Made by a program: the position numbers and the translations under genes. 64,000 bases of DNA, taken from NCBI GenBank assembly GCA_963842835.1, contig CAWJIB010000003.1:248001-312000 (forward strand), read 5' to 3'. Under the pieces are notes generated by a model that worked only from the letters and a program-made list of their open reading frames with translations, was not told where the DNA came from and did not search any database. The DNA comes from Roseiarcus sp963842835. GTDB taxonomy: Bacteria; Pseudomonadota; Alphaproteobacteria; Rhizobiales; Beijerinckiaceae. Below are positions 51,477-58,700 of this stretch, one piece after another; the stretch's first letter is position 1, and each line of letters starts with the position of its first letter.

Positions 51477-52576
51477 GCGCGGCGCGCTGCATCCTCATCG
51501 CGGCCGGCGGCACGGGCGGACACCTTTTTCCCGCCTCCGCGCTCGCGACGGCGCTAGGCCGTCGCGGCGCGGCGATCGAACTCGTCACGGACGATCGCGC
51601 GCTCAAATACGGCGGCGACTTCCCCGCCCGCGCGATCCACGCCATTCCCTCGGCGACGACGACCGGGGCCGGCGCCTTCAGCAAGGCGCGCGCGGCGCTC
51701 GTGCTCGCAGGCGGCCTCGCCTCGGCGCTGCTATTGCTCGGCCGGCTGCGGCCGCGCGCGGTCGTCGGCTTTGGCGGATATCCCACGGTGCCGCCGCTGA
51801 TGGCGGCCTGGCTCATGCGCGTGCCGAGCGTGCTGCATGAGCAGAACGCGGTGATGGGCCGCGCGAACCGCTTCCTGGCGCCGCGAGTGTCTCTCATCGC
51901 GACCGGCTTTCCCGAGTTGAAGGGCGTCGACGGCGCGCTCGGCGCCAAGTCGCGTTACACCGGCAATCCCGTGCGTCCCGGCGTTATCGCCGCCGCGGCG
52001 ACGCCTTACCCCGATTTCGACGGCCGGCGCCTCGATGTGCTCGTTACCGGCGGTTCGCAGGGTGCGCGGGTGATGGCCGATATCGCGCCCGCCGCGCTCG
52101 CGCTGCTCACCGCCGAAGAGCGCGCGCGCATCCGGCTCACCATGCAGGCGCGCGGCGAAGACAAGCTGCGCGTCGCGGCCGCGTGCGCGCGAATGGCCTT
52201 TCCCGTCGAACTCGCCGAATTCTTCCCCGACCTTCCCGCGCGCATGGCGGCTTCGCATCTCGTCATCGGCCGCGCCGGCGCGTCGACCGTTTCCGAACTC
52301 GCGGTGATCGGCCGGCCGTCGATCCTCGTGCCGTTTCCGCATGCCCTCGACCAGGATCAGGCCGCCAACGCCGCCATGCTCAGCGCGAGCGGCGCGGCGA
52401 CGGTGATCCCGCAGACCGAATTCACGCCCGAACGTCTCGCCGAGCTGCTGCGGGGCGCGCTTGCCGATCCCGCCGCGCTGATCGCGGCCGCTAAGGCCGC
52501 TAAGGCCGCCGGCGTCGCCGACGCCGCGGAGCGGCTGGCGGAGCTGGTGATGCAGGTCGCGGCGCCGGAGCGCTGA
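51473..52576 (+). CDS. murG: UDP-GlcNAc transferase MurG (lipid II synthesis)
   Basis: A 367-residue GT28 enzyme. It has the N-terminal ILIAAGGTGGHLFPASALATAL loop, VVGFGGYPTVPPLMAAWLM, LHEQNAVMGRANRFLA, the second G-loop DVLVTGGSQGARVM and the donor site IGRAGASTVSELAVIGRPSILVPFPHALDQDQAANAAML. It adds GlcNAc to lipid I at the inner face of the membrane. The start is GTG overlapping the ftsW stop. In most relatives murC and murB follow; here the cluster ends, with a methyltransferase gene pointing back only four bases past the stop. Confidence 0.95.
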   Translation: MSAARCILIAAGGTGGHLFPASALATALGRRGAAIELVTDDRALKYGGDFPARAIHAIPSATTTGAGAFSKARAALVLAGGLASALLLLGRLRPRAVVGFGGYPTVPPLMAAWLMRVPSVLHEQNAVMGRANRFLAPRVSLIATGFPELKGVDGALGAKSRYTGNPVRPGVIAAAATPYPDFDGRRLDVLVTGGSQGARVMADIAPAALALLTAEERARIRLTMQARGEDKLRVAAACARMAFPVELAEFFPDLPARMAASHLVIGRAGASTVSELAVIGRPSILVPFPHALDQDQAANAAMLSASGAATVIPQTEFTPERLAELLRGALADPAALIAAAKAAKAAGVADAAERLAELVMQVAAPER

Positions 52577-52579
52577 ACT

Positions 52580-53440
52580 TCACGGATTGATCGCCTCGAC
52601 GATCCACATCGCAGCGCCGAGCGGCACGCTGTCGCCGCGCCGATGCGGCGCCAGGGCGGCGCGGATTGCGACGGCGGCGGCGGCGCGCACATCGTCGGGC
52701 TGGCCTTCGAGCGCGCGGCTCGCGGGGCCAATTTCCAGCGACGTGGCGAGCGCCGCCTCGAAACCTTTTCCCGCGGCGATGTCGAGTTCCAGGTCGATCG
52801 GCGTCAGCGCGATCTTGTCGAAGCCGGCCTGGCCCAGAATCCGCCGCACGCGCTCTTCATTGGCGAAGGAGAACGGGCCGGGATCCTCGGGACCGACGTC
52901 CGGCAGGCGCGGCGCGTGCATGTAGGTCGCCTTCAACGCGATCATCAGCCAGGGATTGAGCTTGGGCTCGCGCCAGCACGCGAAGACGACGCGCCCGCCG
53001 CGCGCGAGACCCTTGCGGATATTCGCGAAGGACAAGGCGGGATCGGCGAAGAACATTACGCCGAAGCGCGAGAACAGAAGATTCGCCCATTCCGGGGCGA
53101 ACGCGTGCGCCGTTGCGTCGGCGAGGACGAACTCGACGGCGGCGTCCGCCGGCGTCCGCTCGCGCGCCCGCGCGACCATCGGGAGGGAGACGTCGAGGCC
53201 GATCACACGGCCCTTCGCGCCGACCCGGCGCGCGACTTCGAGCGTCGTGCCGCCGCAGCCGCAACCCACGTCGATGATGCGGTCGCCCGGCGCGACGCGC
53301 GCTCGCGCGAATAGCCTTTCCGAGATCGGCGCGAGAACCTCGTCGTGCATGTTCTGGCGGTCGGTCCAGTGGCGCCCGCCGGGGCCGTTCCAATACGCGA
53401 TCTGGTCCGCGTTGCGGGCATGGGCGAGGGGAATCGACAT
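52580..53440 (-). CDS. Class I SAM-dependent methyltransferase
   Basis: A 286-residue methyltransferase of the UbiE/Methyltransf_11 type. The SAM site is DRIIDVGCGCGGTTLEVARRVGAKGRVIGLDVSLPMVARARER (motif I to acidic loop), then EFVLADATAHAFAP and LLFSRFGVMFFADPALSFANIRKGLARGGRVVFACW. An upstream helix (ADQIAYWNGPGGRHWTDRQ) is common in a group found widely in alphaproteobacteria. The substrate is unknown. ATG at 53440 is preceded by GGAGG at five bases. It is convergent with murG and not part of the dcw cluster. Confidence 0.85.
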   Translation of the reverse strand: MSIPLAHARNADQIAYWNGPGGRHWTDRQNMHDEVLAPISERLFARARVAPGDRIIDVGCGCGGTTLEVARRVGAKGRVIGLDVSLPMVARARERTPADAAVEFVLADATAHAFAPEWANLLFSRFGVMFFADPALSFANIRKGLARGGRVVFACWREPKLNPWLMIALKATYMHAPRLPDVGPEDPGPFSFANEERVRRILGQAGFDKIALTPIDLELDIAAGKGFEAALATSLEIGPASRALEGQPDDVRAAAAVAIRAALAPHRRGDSVPLGAAMWIVEAINP

Positions 53441-53508
53441 CGTCACCTCCGTAGGGGTCCAATGCTTAGGTCGGCCTCGCTTGCGCCGTCAACGTCCCGC
53501 GCGGAGCG

Positions 53509-53913
53509 TCACGCCGGCGAGGCGAGCGGCTTGCCCTTTTCGACGACGTAGGTCGCGGCGAGGACCGCGGGCTTGTCGCCGTTCTTGCCGCCGTGCGGCA
53601 CGCGCGGCGGCACTTGGAAACCTTCGCCGGCCGCGAAGGTTCGCGTTCCCTCGCCGTCGACGGTGAGTTCCAGCGCCCCCTCGACGACATAGGTCGACTC
53701 GATTCCGGGATGCGTGTGGCGCGCGATCACGGCGCCGGGGTCGATATCGACGCGCACGTTGACGGTGACGTAGCCCTCCATCGGTCCGTCCGTCTGTTTG
53801 ATGATCGTGCGCTTGAACCCAGCGGGCGCTGCGCTTTGCGCGTCCGCGCCCGTGGCGATGAACCCGCTGATCGCGCAAAGCGCGCAGGCGGCGAAACCTC
53901 GTCGAGTCAACAT
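53509..53913 (-). CDS. Exported cupin domain protein
   Basis: A 134-residue protein. The signal peptide has a twin-Arg-like start (MLTRRGFAACALCAISGFIATGADAQS, cleavage about 25). The cupin barrel has RHTHPGIESTYVVEGALELTVDGEG (motif 1, with the His-His-Glu metal ligands) and GEGFQVPPRVPHGGKNG (motif 2, metal His). It probably binds a divalent metal in the periplasm. Catalytic role unknown. GGAGG lies six bases before the ATG at 53913. It follows the MFS transporter gene by 49 bp on the same strand and may be cotranscribed. Confidence 0.82.
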   Translation of the reverse strand: MLTRRGFAACALCAISGFIATGADAQSAAPAGFKRTIIKQTDGPMEGYVTVNVRVDIDPGAVIARHTHPGIESTYVVEGALELTVDGEGTRTFAAGEGFQVPPRVPHGGKNGDKPAVLAATYVVEKGKPLASPA

Positions 53914-53962
53914 GGCGTCCTCCCTCGTTTTCCCACAAACTGATTCCGGCTTCGCGCGGCTG

Positions 53963-55294
53963 TCAAGGCGCGTGCGCTTCGTCGGGCGCCCGCTCCAGCG
54001 CCGGCTCGTGGCCGAGCGCCAGCGCGATGGCCAGCGCGATCGCGGCGCAGGCCGCGACGGCGGCCAGGCCCCAGGCGAAGCTGCGGGTCGCATCCTTGAT
54101 CCAGCCGATGGCGAAGGGGCCGAAATATCCCGAGAGATTGCCGATCGAATTGATCGCAGCGATTCCCGCCGCCGCCGAGGCGCCGGAAAGGATCGCCGTC
54201 GGCAAGGTCCAGAAAATCGGCAGCGCCGCGAAGACGCCGAAGGCGCCGACGGTCAGCGCGATCATCTTGACGAGCGGGTCGCTGATGAAGGCCGACGCGC
54301 CGACGCCGATCGCCGCGAGCGCCAACGCGATGGCGAGATGGCGCGTGCGCTCCATGCGCGCGTCCGACCGCATGCCCCACCAGATCATGCCGAAAAAGCC
54401 GACGAGATAGGGGATCGCGTTGATCCAGCCGGTCATCGCGATCGACACGCCGAAGCCCTTGACGATCGTCGGCAGCCAGAAGCCGACGCCGTAAAGGCAC
54501 GCGACCACGCCGAAGTAGACCAGCGACATCGCGAGCACGCGGCCGTCGTAGAGGCTCGCGAGGACGCTGGCGGGCGAGACCGTCTCGCGGACCTTGTCCT
54601 CGGCAGCGAGCCGCGCGGTCAGCCAAGAGCGCTGCTCGTCGTCCAGCCAGGTCGCGTCCGCCGGCCGATCGGTCAGATAGAAGTAGGTGATGACGGCGAG
54701 GATGAGCGAGGGCGCCGCTTCCGCGATGAACAGCCATTGCCAGCCCGCGAATCCGGCGGCTCCGTTCAGCCCGAGCAGCGTCGCGGAAACCGGCGAGCCG
54801 AGCGCCGAGGACAGCGGGATCGCCGCCATGAAATAGCCGACGATGCGCGCGCGATAGCTCGAAGGGAACCACAGCGTGAGAAAGAAGATGATGCCGGGGA
54901 AAAATCCCGCCTCGGCGAAGCCGAGCAGGATTCGCAGGGCGTAGAACGTGTATTCGCCGCTGACGCCCGTCGCCTTGGCGATGTCGGGGATGAACGCCAT
55001 CGCGCCGGAAATGAGACCCCAGGAGAACATGATGCGCGCGATCCAGCGTCGTGCGCCGAAGCGATCGAGCAGCAGATTGGAGGGAACTTCGAACAGAAAA
55101 TAAGCGAGAAAGAACACGCCGGCGCCAAAGCCGAACATCGTATCGGTGACGCCGATATCCGCATCCATGGTCAGCTTGGCGAAGCCGACGTTGACGCGGT
55201 CGAGATAGGCGACGAAATAGCAGACGATGAGAAAGGGTATGAATCGCCAGGCGATCTGTGTCGTCGTGCGCTGTTCGATATCCGTCGCCGCCAT
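53963..55294 (-). CDS. MFS transporter, anion:cation symporter (ACS) family
   Basis: A 443-residue transporter with 12 helices. The ACS hallmarks are FLIVCYFVAYLDRVNVGFAKLTMDADIGVTDTMFGFGAGVFFLAYFLFEVPSNLLLDRFGARRWIARIM in helices 1-3 and FAEAGFFPGIIFFLTLWFPSSYRARIVGYFMAAIPLSSALGSPVSATLL in helices 4-5. Relatives import hexuronates, tartrate, phthalate or related organic anions with protons. No catabolic genes for such compounds are adjacent, so the substrate is open. GGAGG precedes the ATG at five bases. Confidence 0.88.
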   Translation of the reverse strand: MAATDIEQRTTTQIAWRFIPFLIVCYFVAYLDRVNVGFAKLTMDADIGVTDTMFGFGAGVFFLAYFLFEVPSNLLLDRFGARRWIARIMFSWGLISGAMAFIPDIAKATGVSGEYTFYALRILLGFAEAGFFPGIIFFLTLWFPSSYRARIVGYFMAAIPLSSALGSPVSATLLGLNGAAGFAGWQWLFIAEAAPSLILAVITYFYLTDRPADATWLDDEQRSWLTARLAAEDKVRETVSPASVLASLYDGRVLAMSLVYFGVVACLYGVGFWLPTIVKGFGVSIAMTGWINAIPYLVGFFGMIWWGMRSDARMERTRHLAIALALAAIGVGASAFISDPLVKMIALTVGAFGVFAALPIFWTLPTAILSGASAAAGIAAINSIGNLSGYFGPFAIGWIKDATRSFAWGLAAVAACAAIALAIALALGHEPALERAPDEAHAP

Positions 55295-55427
55295 TCTTTC
55301 CTCCCCGGCGCTCGGCCCCTCGCGAGCTGCTTGCTAATTGAGCGTGGATTCGCGCGCGACGCAATGGGGCGCCGGGGCGCGGCGCGAGCCGCGTCCGAAT
55401 TTTTGTCGCGATCGCGCACCCGCGCCT

Positions 55428-55551
55428 CTACGCGCGGATCGGCGCCGCGGCCTCTCGGGCCTTGCCGGAATAAACGAAGATCGCCGCCGCGAGGCCGCAC
55501 AGCGCGGCGAAGCTCATCCAGAATCCCGGCTCTTCGCAGGCCCCCCGCCGG
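55428..55551 (-). pseudogene. Possible C-terminal remnant of a membrane transporter
   Basis: Reading the minus strand to the TAG at 55430-55428 gives EEPGFWMSFAALCGLAAAIF and then VYSGKAREAAAPIRA: one hydrophobic helix and a basic tail like the end of an MFS carrier. An in-frame TAG lies just upstream (about 55563), and no longer frame exists. It is the only recognisable content of the 348-bp gap between pyrH and the MFS gene (55295-55642). The call is tentative; a chance hydrophobic frame is possible. Confidence 0.3.
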
Positions 55552-55642
55552 CGTCGTCGCGCATCCTACGACATCGCAAGGGCAATCCAGGCAATGTTCG
55601 ACCCGGCGACGCGCTCGAAAATTCGAAGTCGAATTCTCGGGA

Positions 55643-56374
55643 TCAAGGCATGACGTAGGTCGCGCGGCCCTGTCCGAGCAGCGCGGCGCGGATCGCGCCG
55701 GGCTCGTTGATCGAAAACACGACGATCGGGATTTTGTTGTCGCGCGCCAACGCGAAGGCGGCGGTGTCCATGATCTGAAGATTGCGGGCGATCGCTTCGT
55801 CGTGGGTGAGGCGCTCGAAGCGCGTCGCGTTAGGGTCTTTCTTGGGGTCGGCGGAGTAGACGCCATCGACTTGCGTCGCCTTCATCACCGCGTCGCAAGA
55901 GAGTTCGGCCGCGCGCAGCGCCGCGCCGGTGTCGGTGGTGAAGAACGGATTGCCGGTGCCGCCGGCGAGCATGATGACGCGGTGCTTGACGAGGTGGGCG
56001 AGCGCCGCCTGGCGCGAATAGGGCTGACACTGCGATGGCATCGCCACTGCGGAGAGGACGCGCGCGGGCTGGCCGATCTGCTCGAGCGCGCCCTCCATCG
56101 CCAGCGCGTTCATCACCGTCGCGAGCATGCCGATCGAATCGGCGCGCGCACGCTCGATTCCCTTGTCCGCGCCGAGCAGGCCGCGAAAGAAATTGCCGCC
56201 CCCGACCACTACGGCGACCTGCACGCCGAGGTCCGCGGCGGCCTTGAGATCGGCGGCGATGCGCTGCACCGTCGGCGCGTGCAGGCCGAAGGCGTCCGGC
56301 CCCATCAACGCTTCTCCCGACAGTTTGACGACGACGCGGCCGAACAGGGGTCGGGTGGGCGCATTGTCGATCAA
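55643..56374 (-). CDS. pyrH: UMP kinase PyrH
   Basis: A 243-residue amino-acid-kinase-fold enzyme that phosphorylates UMP to UDP and is essential for nucleic acid, peptidoglycan and LPS precursors. Visible are RVVVKLSGEALMG, VAVVVGGGNFFRG, RARADSIGMLATVMNALAMEGALEQ, VIMLAGGTGNPFFTTDTGAALRAAELSCDAVMKATQVDGVYSADPKKDPNATRFERLTHDEAIARNLQIMDTAAFALARDN. The start is TTG at 56374 with AGGAG seven bases upstream; no ATG precedes the kinase motif. It follows a terminator that separates it from tsf, and the frr gene usually found downstream is absent. Confidence 0.94.
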   Translation of the reverse strand: MIDNAPTRPLFGRVVVKLSGEALMGPDAFGLHAPTVQRIAADLKAAADLGVQVAVVVGGGNFFRGLLGADKGIERARADSIGMLATVMNALAMEGALEQIGQPARVLSAVAMPSQCQPYSRQAALAHLVKHRVIMLAGGTGNPFFTTDTGAALRAAELSCDAVMKATQVDGVYSADPKKDPNATRFERLTHDEAIARNLQIMDTAAFALARDNKIPIVVFSINEPGAIRAALLGQGRATYVMP

Positions 56375-56406
56375 GGGCTGTCTCCTGTCGAATGGCGGGC
56401 CGATAC

Positions 56407-56431
56407 CAAAAGGGCGGCCCGTGGGCCGCCC
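56407..56431 (-). terminator. Rho-independent terminator between tsf and pyrH
   Basis: On the minus strand GGGCGGCCC and GGGCCGCCC form an 8-9 bp GC stem around a tiny loop (56431-56412), followed by TTTTGG. It lies 16 bp after the tsf stop codon, so most rpsB-tsf transcripts should end here and pyrH would need its own promoter or read-through. Confidence 0.75.
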
Positions 56432-56446
56432 GGATGATTCGGAACT

Positions 56447-57341
56447 TTACGCTTCTTCGGCCGCCTTTTCGACGCCTTCGCCGAGGGCGTAGCGAACGAA
56501 GCCTTTGACCGCGATCGGCGCGCCGACCGTCTTCTCCGCCTCCTTGACCGCCTGGGCGACGGATTTGGCGGGGTCGTGGACGAAGGGCTGATCGAGGAGG
56601 CAGACTTCCTTGTAATAGGTCTTGAGGCCCGATTCGACGATCTTTTCCAGCACGTGCGGCGGCTTGCCGGCGTTCTTGTCGGCGAGCACGGATTTTTCGC
56701 GGGCGATGGTCGCCGGATCAATCGCTTCCGCGTTGAGCGCGATCGGGCTGGCGGCGGCCACATGCATCGCCACCTGACGGCCGAGCGCAACGAGCGCGTC
56801 GTGGGCGCCGGTCGAACTCGAGCGCGACGATGACGCCGATGCGGCCGAGGCCGTCGGCGATCTGGCCATGCACGTAATGGCCGATGGCGCCCTGCGCGAC
56901 ATGCAGGCCTTGCGCGCGGCGCAGCGTCATGTTCTCGCCGATCGTGGCGATCGCGTTGGCGATGGCGTCGGCGACCGTGCCGCCGCTGGGGTAATGCGAG
57001 GCCTTGATCGCCTCTGCGTCCACGGAGGCGCCCTTGTCGATCGCGACCGCGAGGACGCCGCGCACGAGAGCCTGGAAGTCGTCGTTGCGGGCGACGAAAT
57101 CGGTTTCCGAGTTCACCTCGACGACGACGCCGAAATTGGCCTCGACCGCGACGCCGACGAGGCCGTCGGCGGCGACGCGGCCGCTCTTCTTGGCCGCCTT
57201 GGCGAGGCCTTTCTTGCGCAGCCAATCGATGGCCGCTTCGATGTCGCCTGCGGTTTCGGCCAGCGCGTTCTTGCAGTCCATCATGCCCGCGCCGGTCTTC
57301 TCGCGCAGGTCTTTCACCAGCGCGGCGGTAATCGTGGCCAT
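56447..57341 (-). CDS. tsf: Elongation factor Ts, frame interrupted by one extra base
   Basis: EF-Ts recycles EF-Tu-GDP and is normally essential. The first part (start ATG 57341) reads MATITAALVKDLREKTGAGM with the N-domain, then FVARNDDFQALVRGVLAVAI and ends correctly at GRIGVIVALE. The family continues with STGAHDALVALGRQVAMHVA, which is present but in another frame, as is the rest to SVAQAVKEAEKTVGAPIAVK and the natural stop at 56447. Removing one A of the pair at 56815-56816 restores a continuous 297-residue protein. In the sequence as given, translation runs off into about 30 unrelated residues and stops at 56718. No slippery run is seen at the site. A sequencing or assembly error is most likely. 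It lies 123 bp downstream of rpsB. Confidence 0.9.
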
Positions 57342-57413
57342 ATTCGTCCTCAATGCTTTGGCGGCGCGCCGACGAGCGCGGCGGAGCCGCTGGTGAGCGT
57401 CAACCACACGCGA

Positions 57414-57434
57414 GCCCGGCCAAGTCGGCCGGGC
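57414..57434 (-). terminator. Hairpin between rpsB and tsf
   Basis: GCCCGGCC (57414-57421) and GGCCGGGC (57427-57434) form a perfect 8-bp stem with a 5-nt loop in the 123-bp rpsB-tsf gap. No T-tract follows on the minus strand. It could attenuate tsf expression or stabilise the rpsB mRNA end. Confidence 0.45.
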
Positions 57435-57464
57435 CCCGGTCTCTATCCGATCCGCTGCGGCCGA

Positions 57465-58484
57465 TCAGGCCGCGGCGATGAGCGAGCGCGCCTGATCGAC
57501 CCACTTGTCGCGGGCGATGCGGCCGTTGAACTTGAGGTCGGCGTCGAGCTTGTCGGCCTCCTCCTTGGTCATCGCGGCGATCTGCCAATAATGGAACACG
57601 CCGTGCTCGTTGAGCTTCTTGACGATCTGCGGGCCGACGCCGGTGAGCTTGGCCAGATCGTCGGGCGCGCCGCGCGGAGCGGCGAGCAGCTCGAAATGTT
57701 CGGTCGCAGCCGCCTCGACCTCCGGCGCGACGCTCTCCGGCAGCGCTTCCTCGATCGGCGCCTCGGCTTCGCCGAGGTCGACGCCGTGCGAGCCCTGGCT
57801 GCGCGAAATGCCGTCGATCGCCGCGCGCGCGACGAGATCGCAGTAGAGCTGGATCGCGCGGCTGGCGTCGTCGTTGGCGGGGATCGGGTGGGCGACGCCG
57901 TCGGGATCGCAATTGGTGTCGAGGATGGCGATCACCGGGATCTTGAGCCGGTTGGCCTCCTTGATCGCCAGCGCTTCTTTGTTGGTGTCGATAACGAAGA
58001 CGAGGTCGGGCGTGCCGCCCATGTCCTTGATGCCGCCGAGCGCCTTCTCGAGCTTTTCGCGCTCGCGCGAAAGCATCAGGCGCTCTTTCTTGGTCAGGCC
58101 CTTGGCGCCTTCGCCAAGCATCTCGTCGAGCTTGCGCAGCCGCGAAATCGAGGCCGAAATCGTCTTCCAATTGGTGAGCATGCCGCCGAGCCAACGGGAA
58201 TTGACGAAATATTGCGCCGAGCGCTTGGCGGCCTCGGCGATCTCGCTCGCCGCCTGGCGCTTGGTGCCGACGAACAGCACGCGCCCGCCCTTGGCGACCG
58301 TGTCGGAGACGACCTTGAGCGCCTGGTGAAGAAGCGGCACGGTCTGCGCGAGATCGATGATATGGATGGAATTGCGGGCGCCGTAGATATAGGGCGCCAT
58401 CTTGGGGTTCCAGCGATGCGACTGGTGGCCGAAATGCGCCCCCGACTCGAGAAGCTGGCGCATGGTGAAATCAGGCAGAGACAC
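57465..58484 (-). CDS. rpsB: 30S ribosomal protein S2 with C-terminal extension
   Basis: A 339-residue uS2. The conserved core (about 1-230) has FTMRQLLESGAHFGHQSHRWNPKMAPYIYGARNSIHIIDLAQT, GTKRQAASEIAEAAKRSAQYFVNSRWLGGMLTNWKTI and PDLVFVIDTNKEALAIKEANRLKIPVIAILDTNCDPDGVAHPIPANDDASRAI. A 100-residue extension follows, with an acidic linker (EAEAPIEEALPESVAPEVEAAATEH) and a helix-hairpin-helix-like module LTGVGPQIVKKLNEHGVFHYWQIAAMT. Such extensions occur in other alphaproteobacterial S2 proteins; bacterial S2 is usually about 240 residues. The start is GTG with AAGGA upstream. It heads the rpsB-tsf unit. Confidence 0.95.
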   Translation of the reverse strand: MSLPDFTMRQLLESGAHFGHQSHRWNPKMAPYIYGARNSIHIIDLAQTVPLLHQALKVVSDTVAKGGRVLFVGTKRQAASEIAEAAKRSAQYFVNSRWLGGMLTNWKTISASISRLRKLDEMLGEGAKGLTKKERLMLSREREKLEKALGGIKDMGGTPDLVFVIDTNKEALAIKEANRLKIPVIAILDTNCDPDGVAHPIPANDDASRAIQLYCDLVARAAIDGISRSQGSHGVDLGEAEAPIEEALPESVAPEVEAAATEHFELLAAPRGAPDDLAKLTGVGPQIVKKLNEHGVFHYWQIAAMTKEEADKLDADLKFNGRIARDKWVDQARSLIAAA

Positions 58485-58523
58485 TGCGTTTTCCTTTCCG
58501 GTTGAACCTCGGCGGATCGATGA

Positions 58524-58541
58524 GGCGAGGAAATCCTCGCC
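58524..58541 (-). promoter_or_regulatory. Leader hairpin upstream of rpsB
   Basis: GGCGAGG-AAAT-CCTCGCC is a 7-bp stem with a 4-nt loop, 40 bp before the rpsB start. S2 commonly represses its own mRNA through the leader, so this is a reasonable place for that control. The link is inferred from position only. Confidence 0.3.
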
Positions 58542-58700
58542 ACCGGAGCGAGCCCTTGAAGCAGGGCCCACGAAAATCCGCCTGTGGAATGGCCGCGCCT
58601 ATATAGGACAGCGGAGCGAAAGGCAAGGGCGGCGCGCCCGGCTCGCTGCGCCGTCGCGACGTTTCAAGGCTTTTCGACTTTGGGCGGCGGCGCGTCGGCC

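Noticed and set aside
53798..56437. Very long plus-strand open frame (about 880 codons) opposite the cupin, MFS and pyrH genes
   Set aside because: Arg/Asp/Glu-rich composition without domains; it lies antisense to three convincing genes. High-GC codon bias of the real genes keeps the opposite frame free of stops.
56803..56825. Programmed frameshift in tsf
   Set aside because: No slippery heptamer, stop-codon-based +1 site or stimulatory structure is evident, and EF-Ts is not known to use recoding; an error is simpler.
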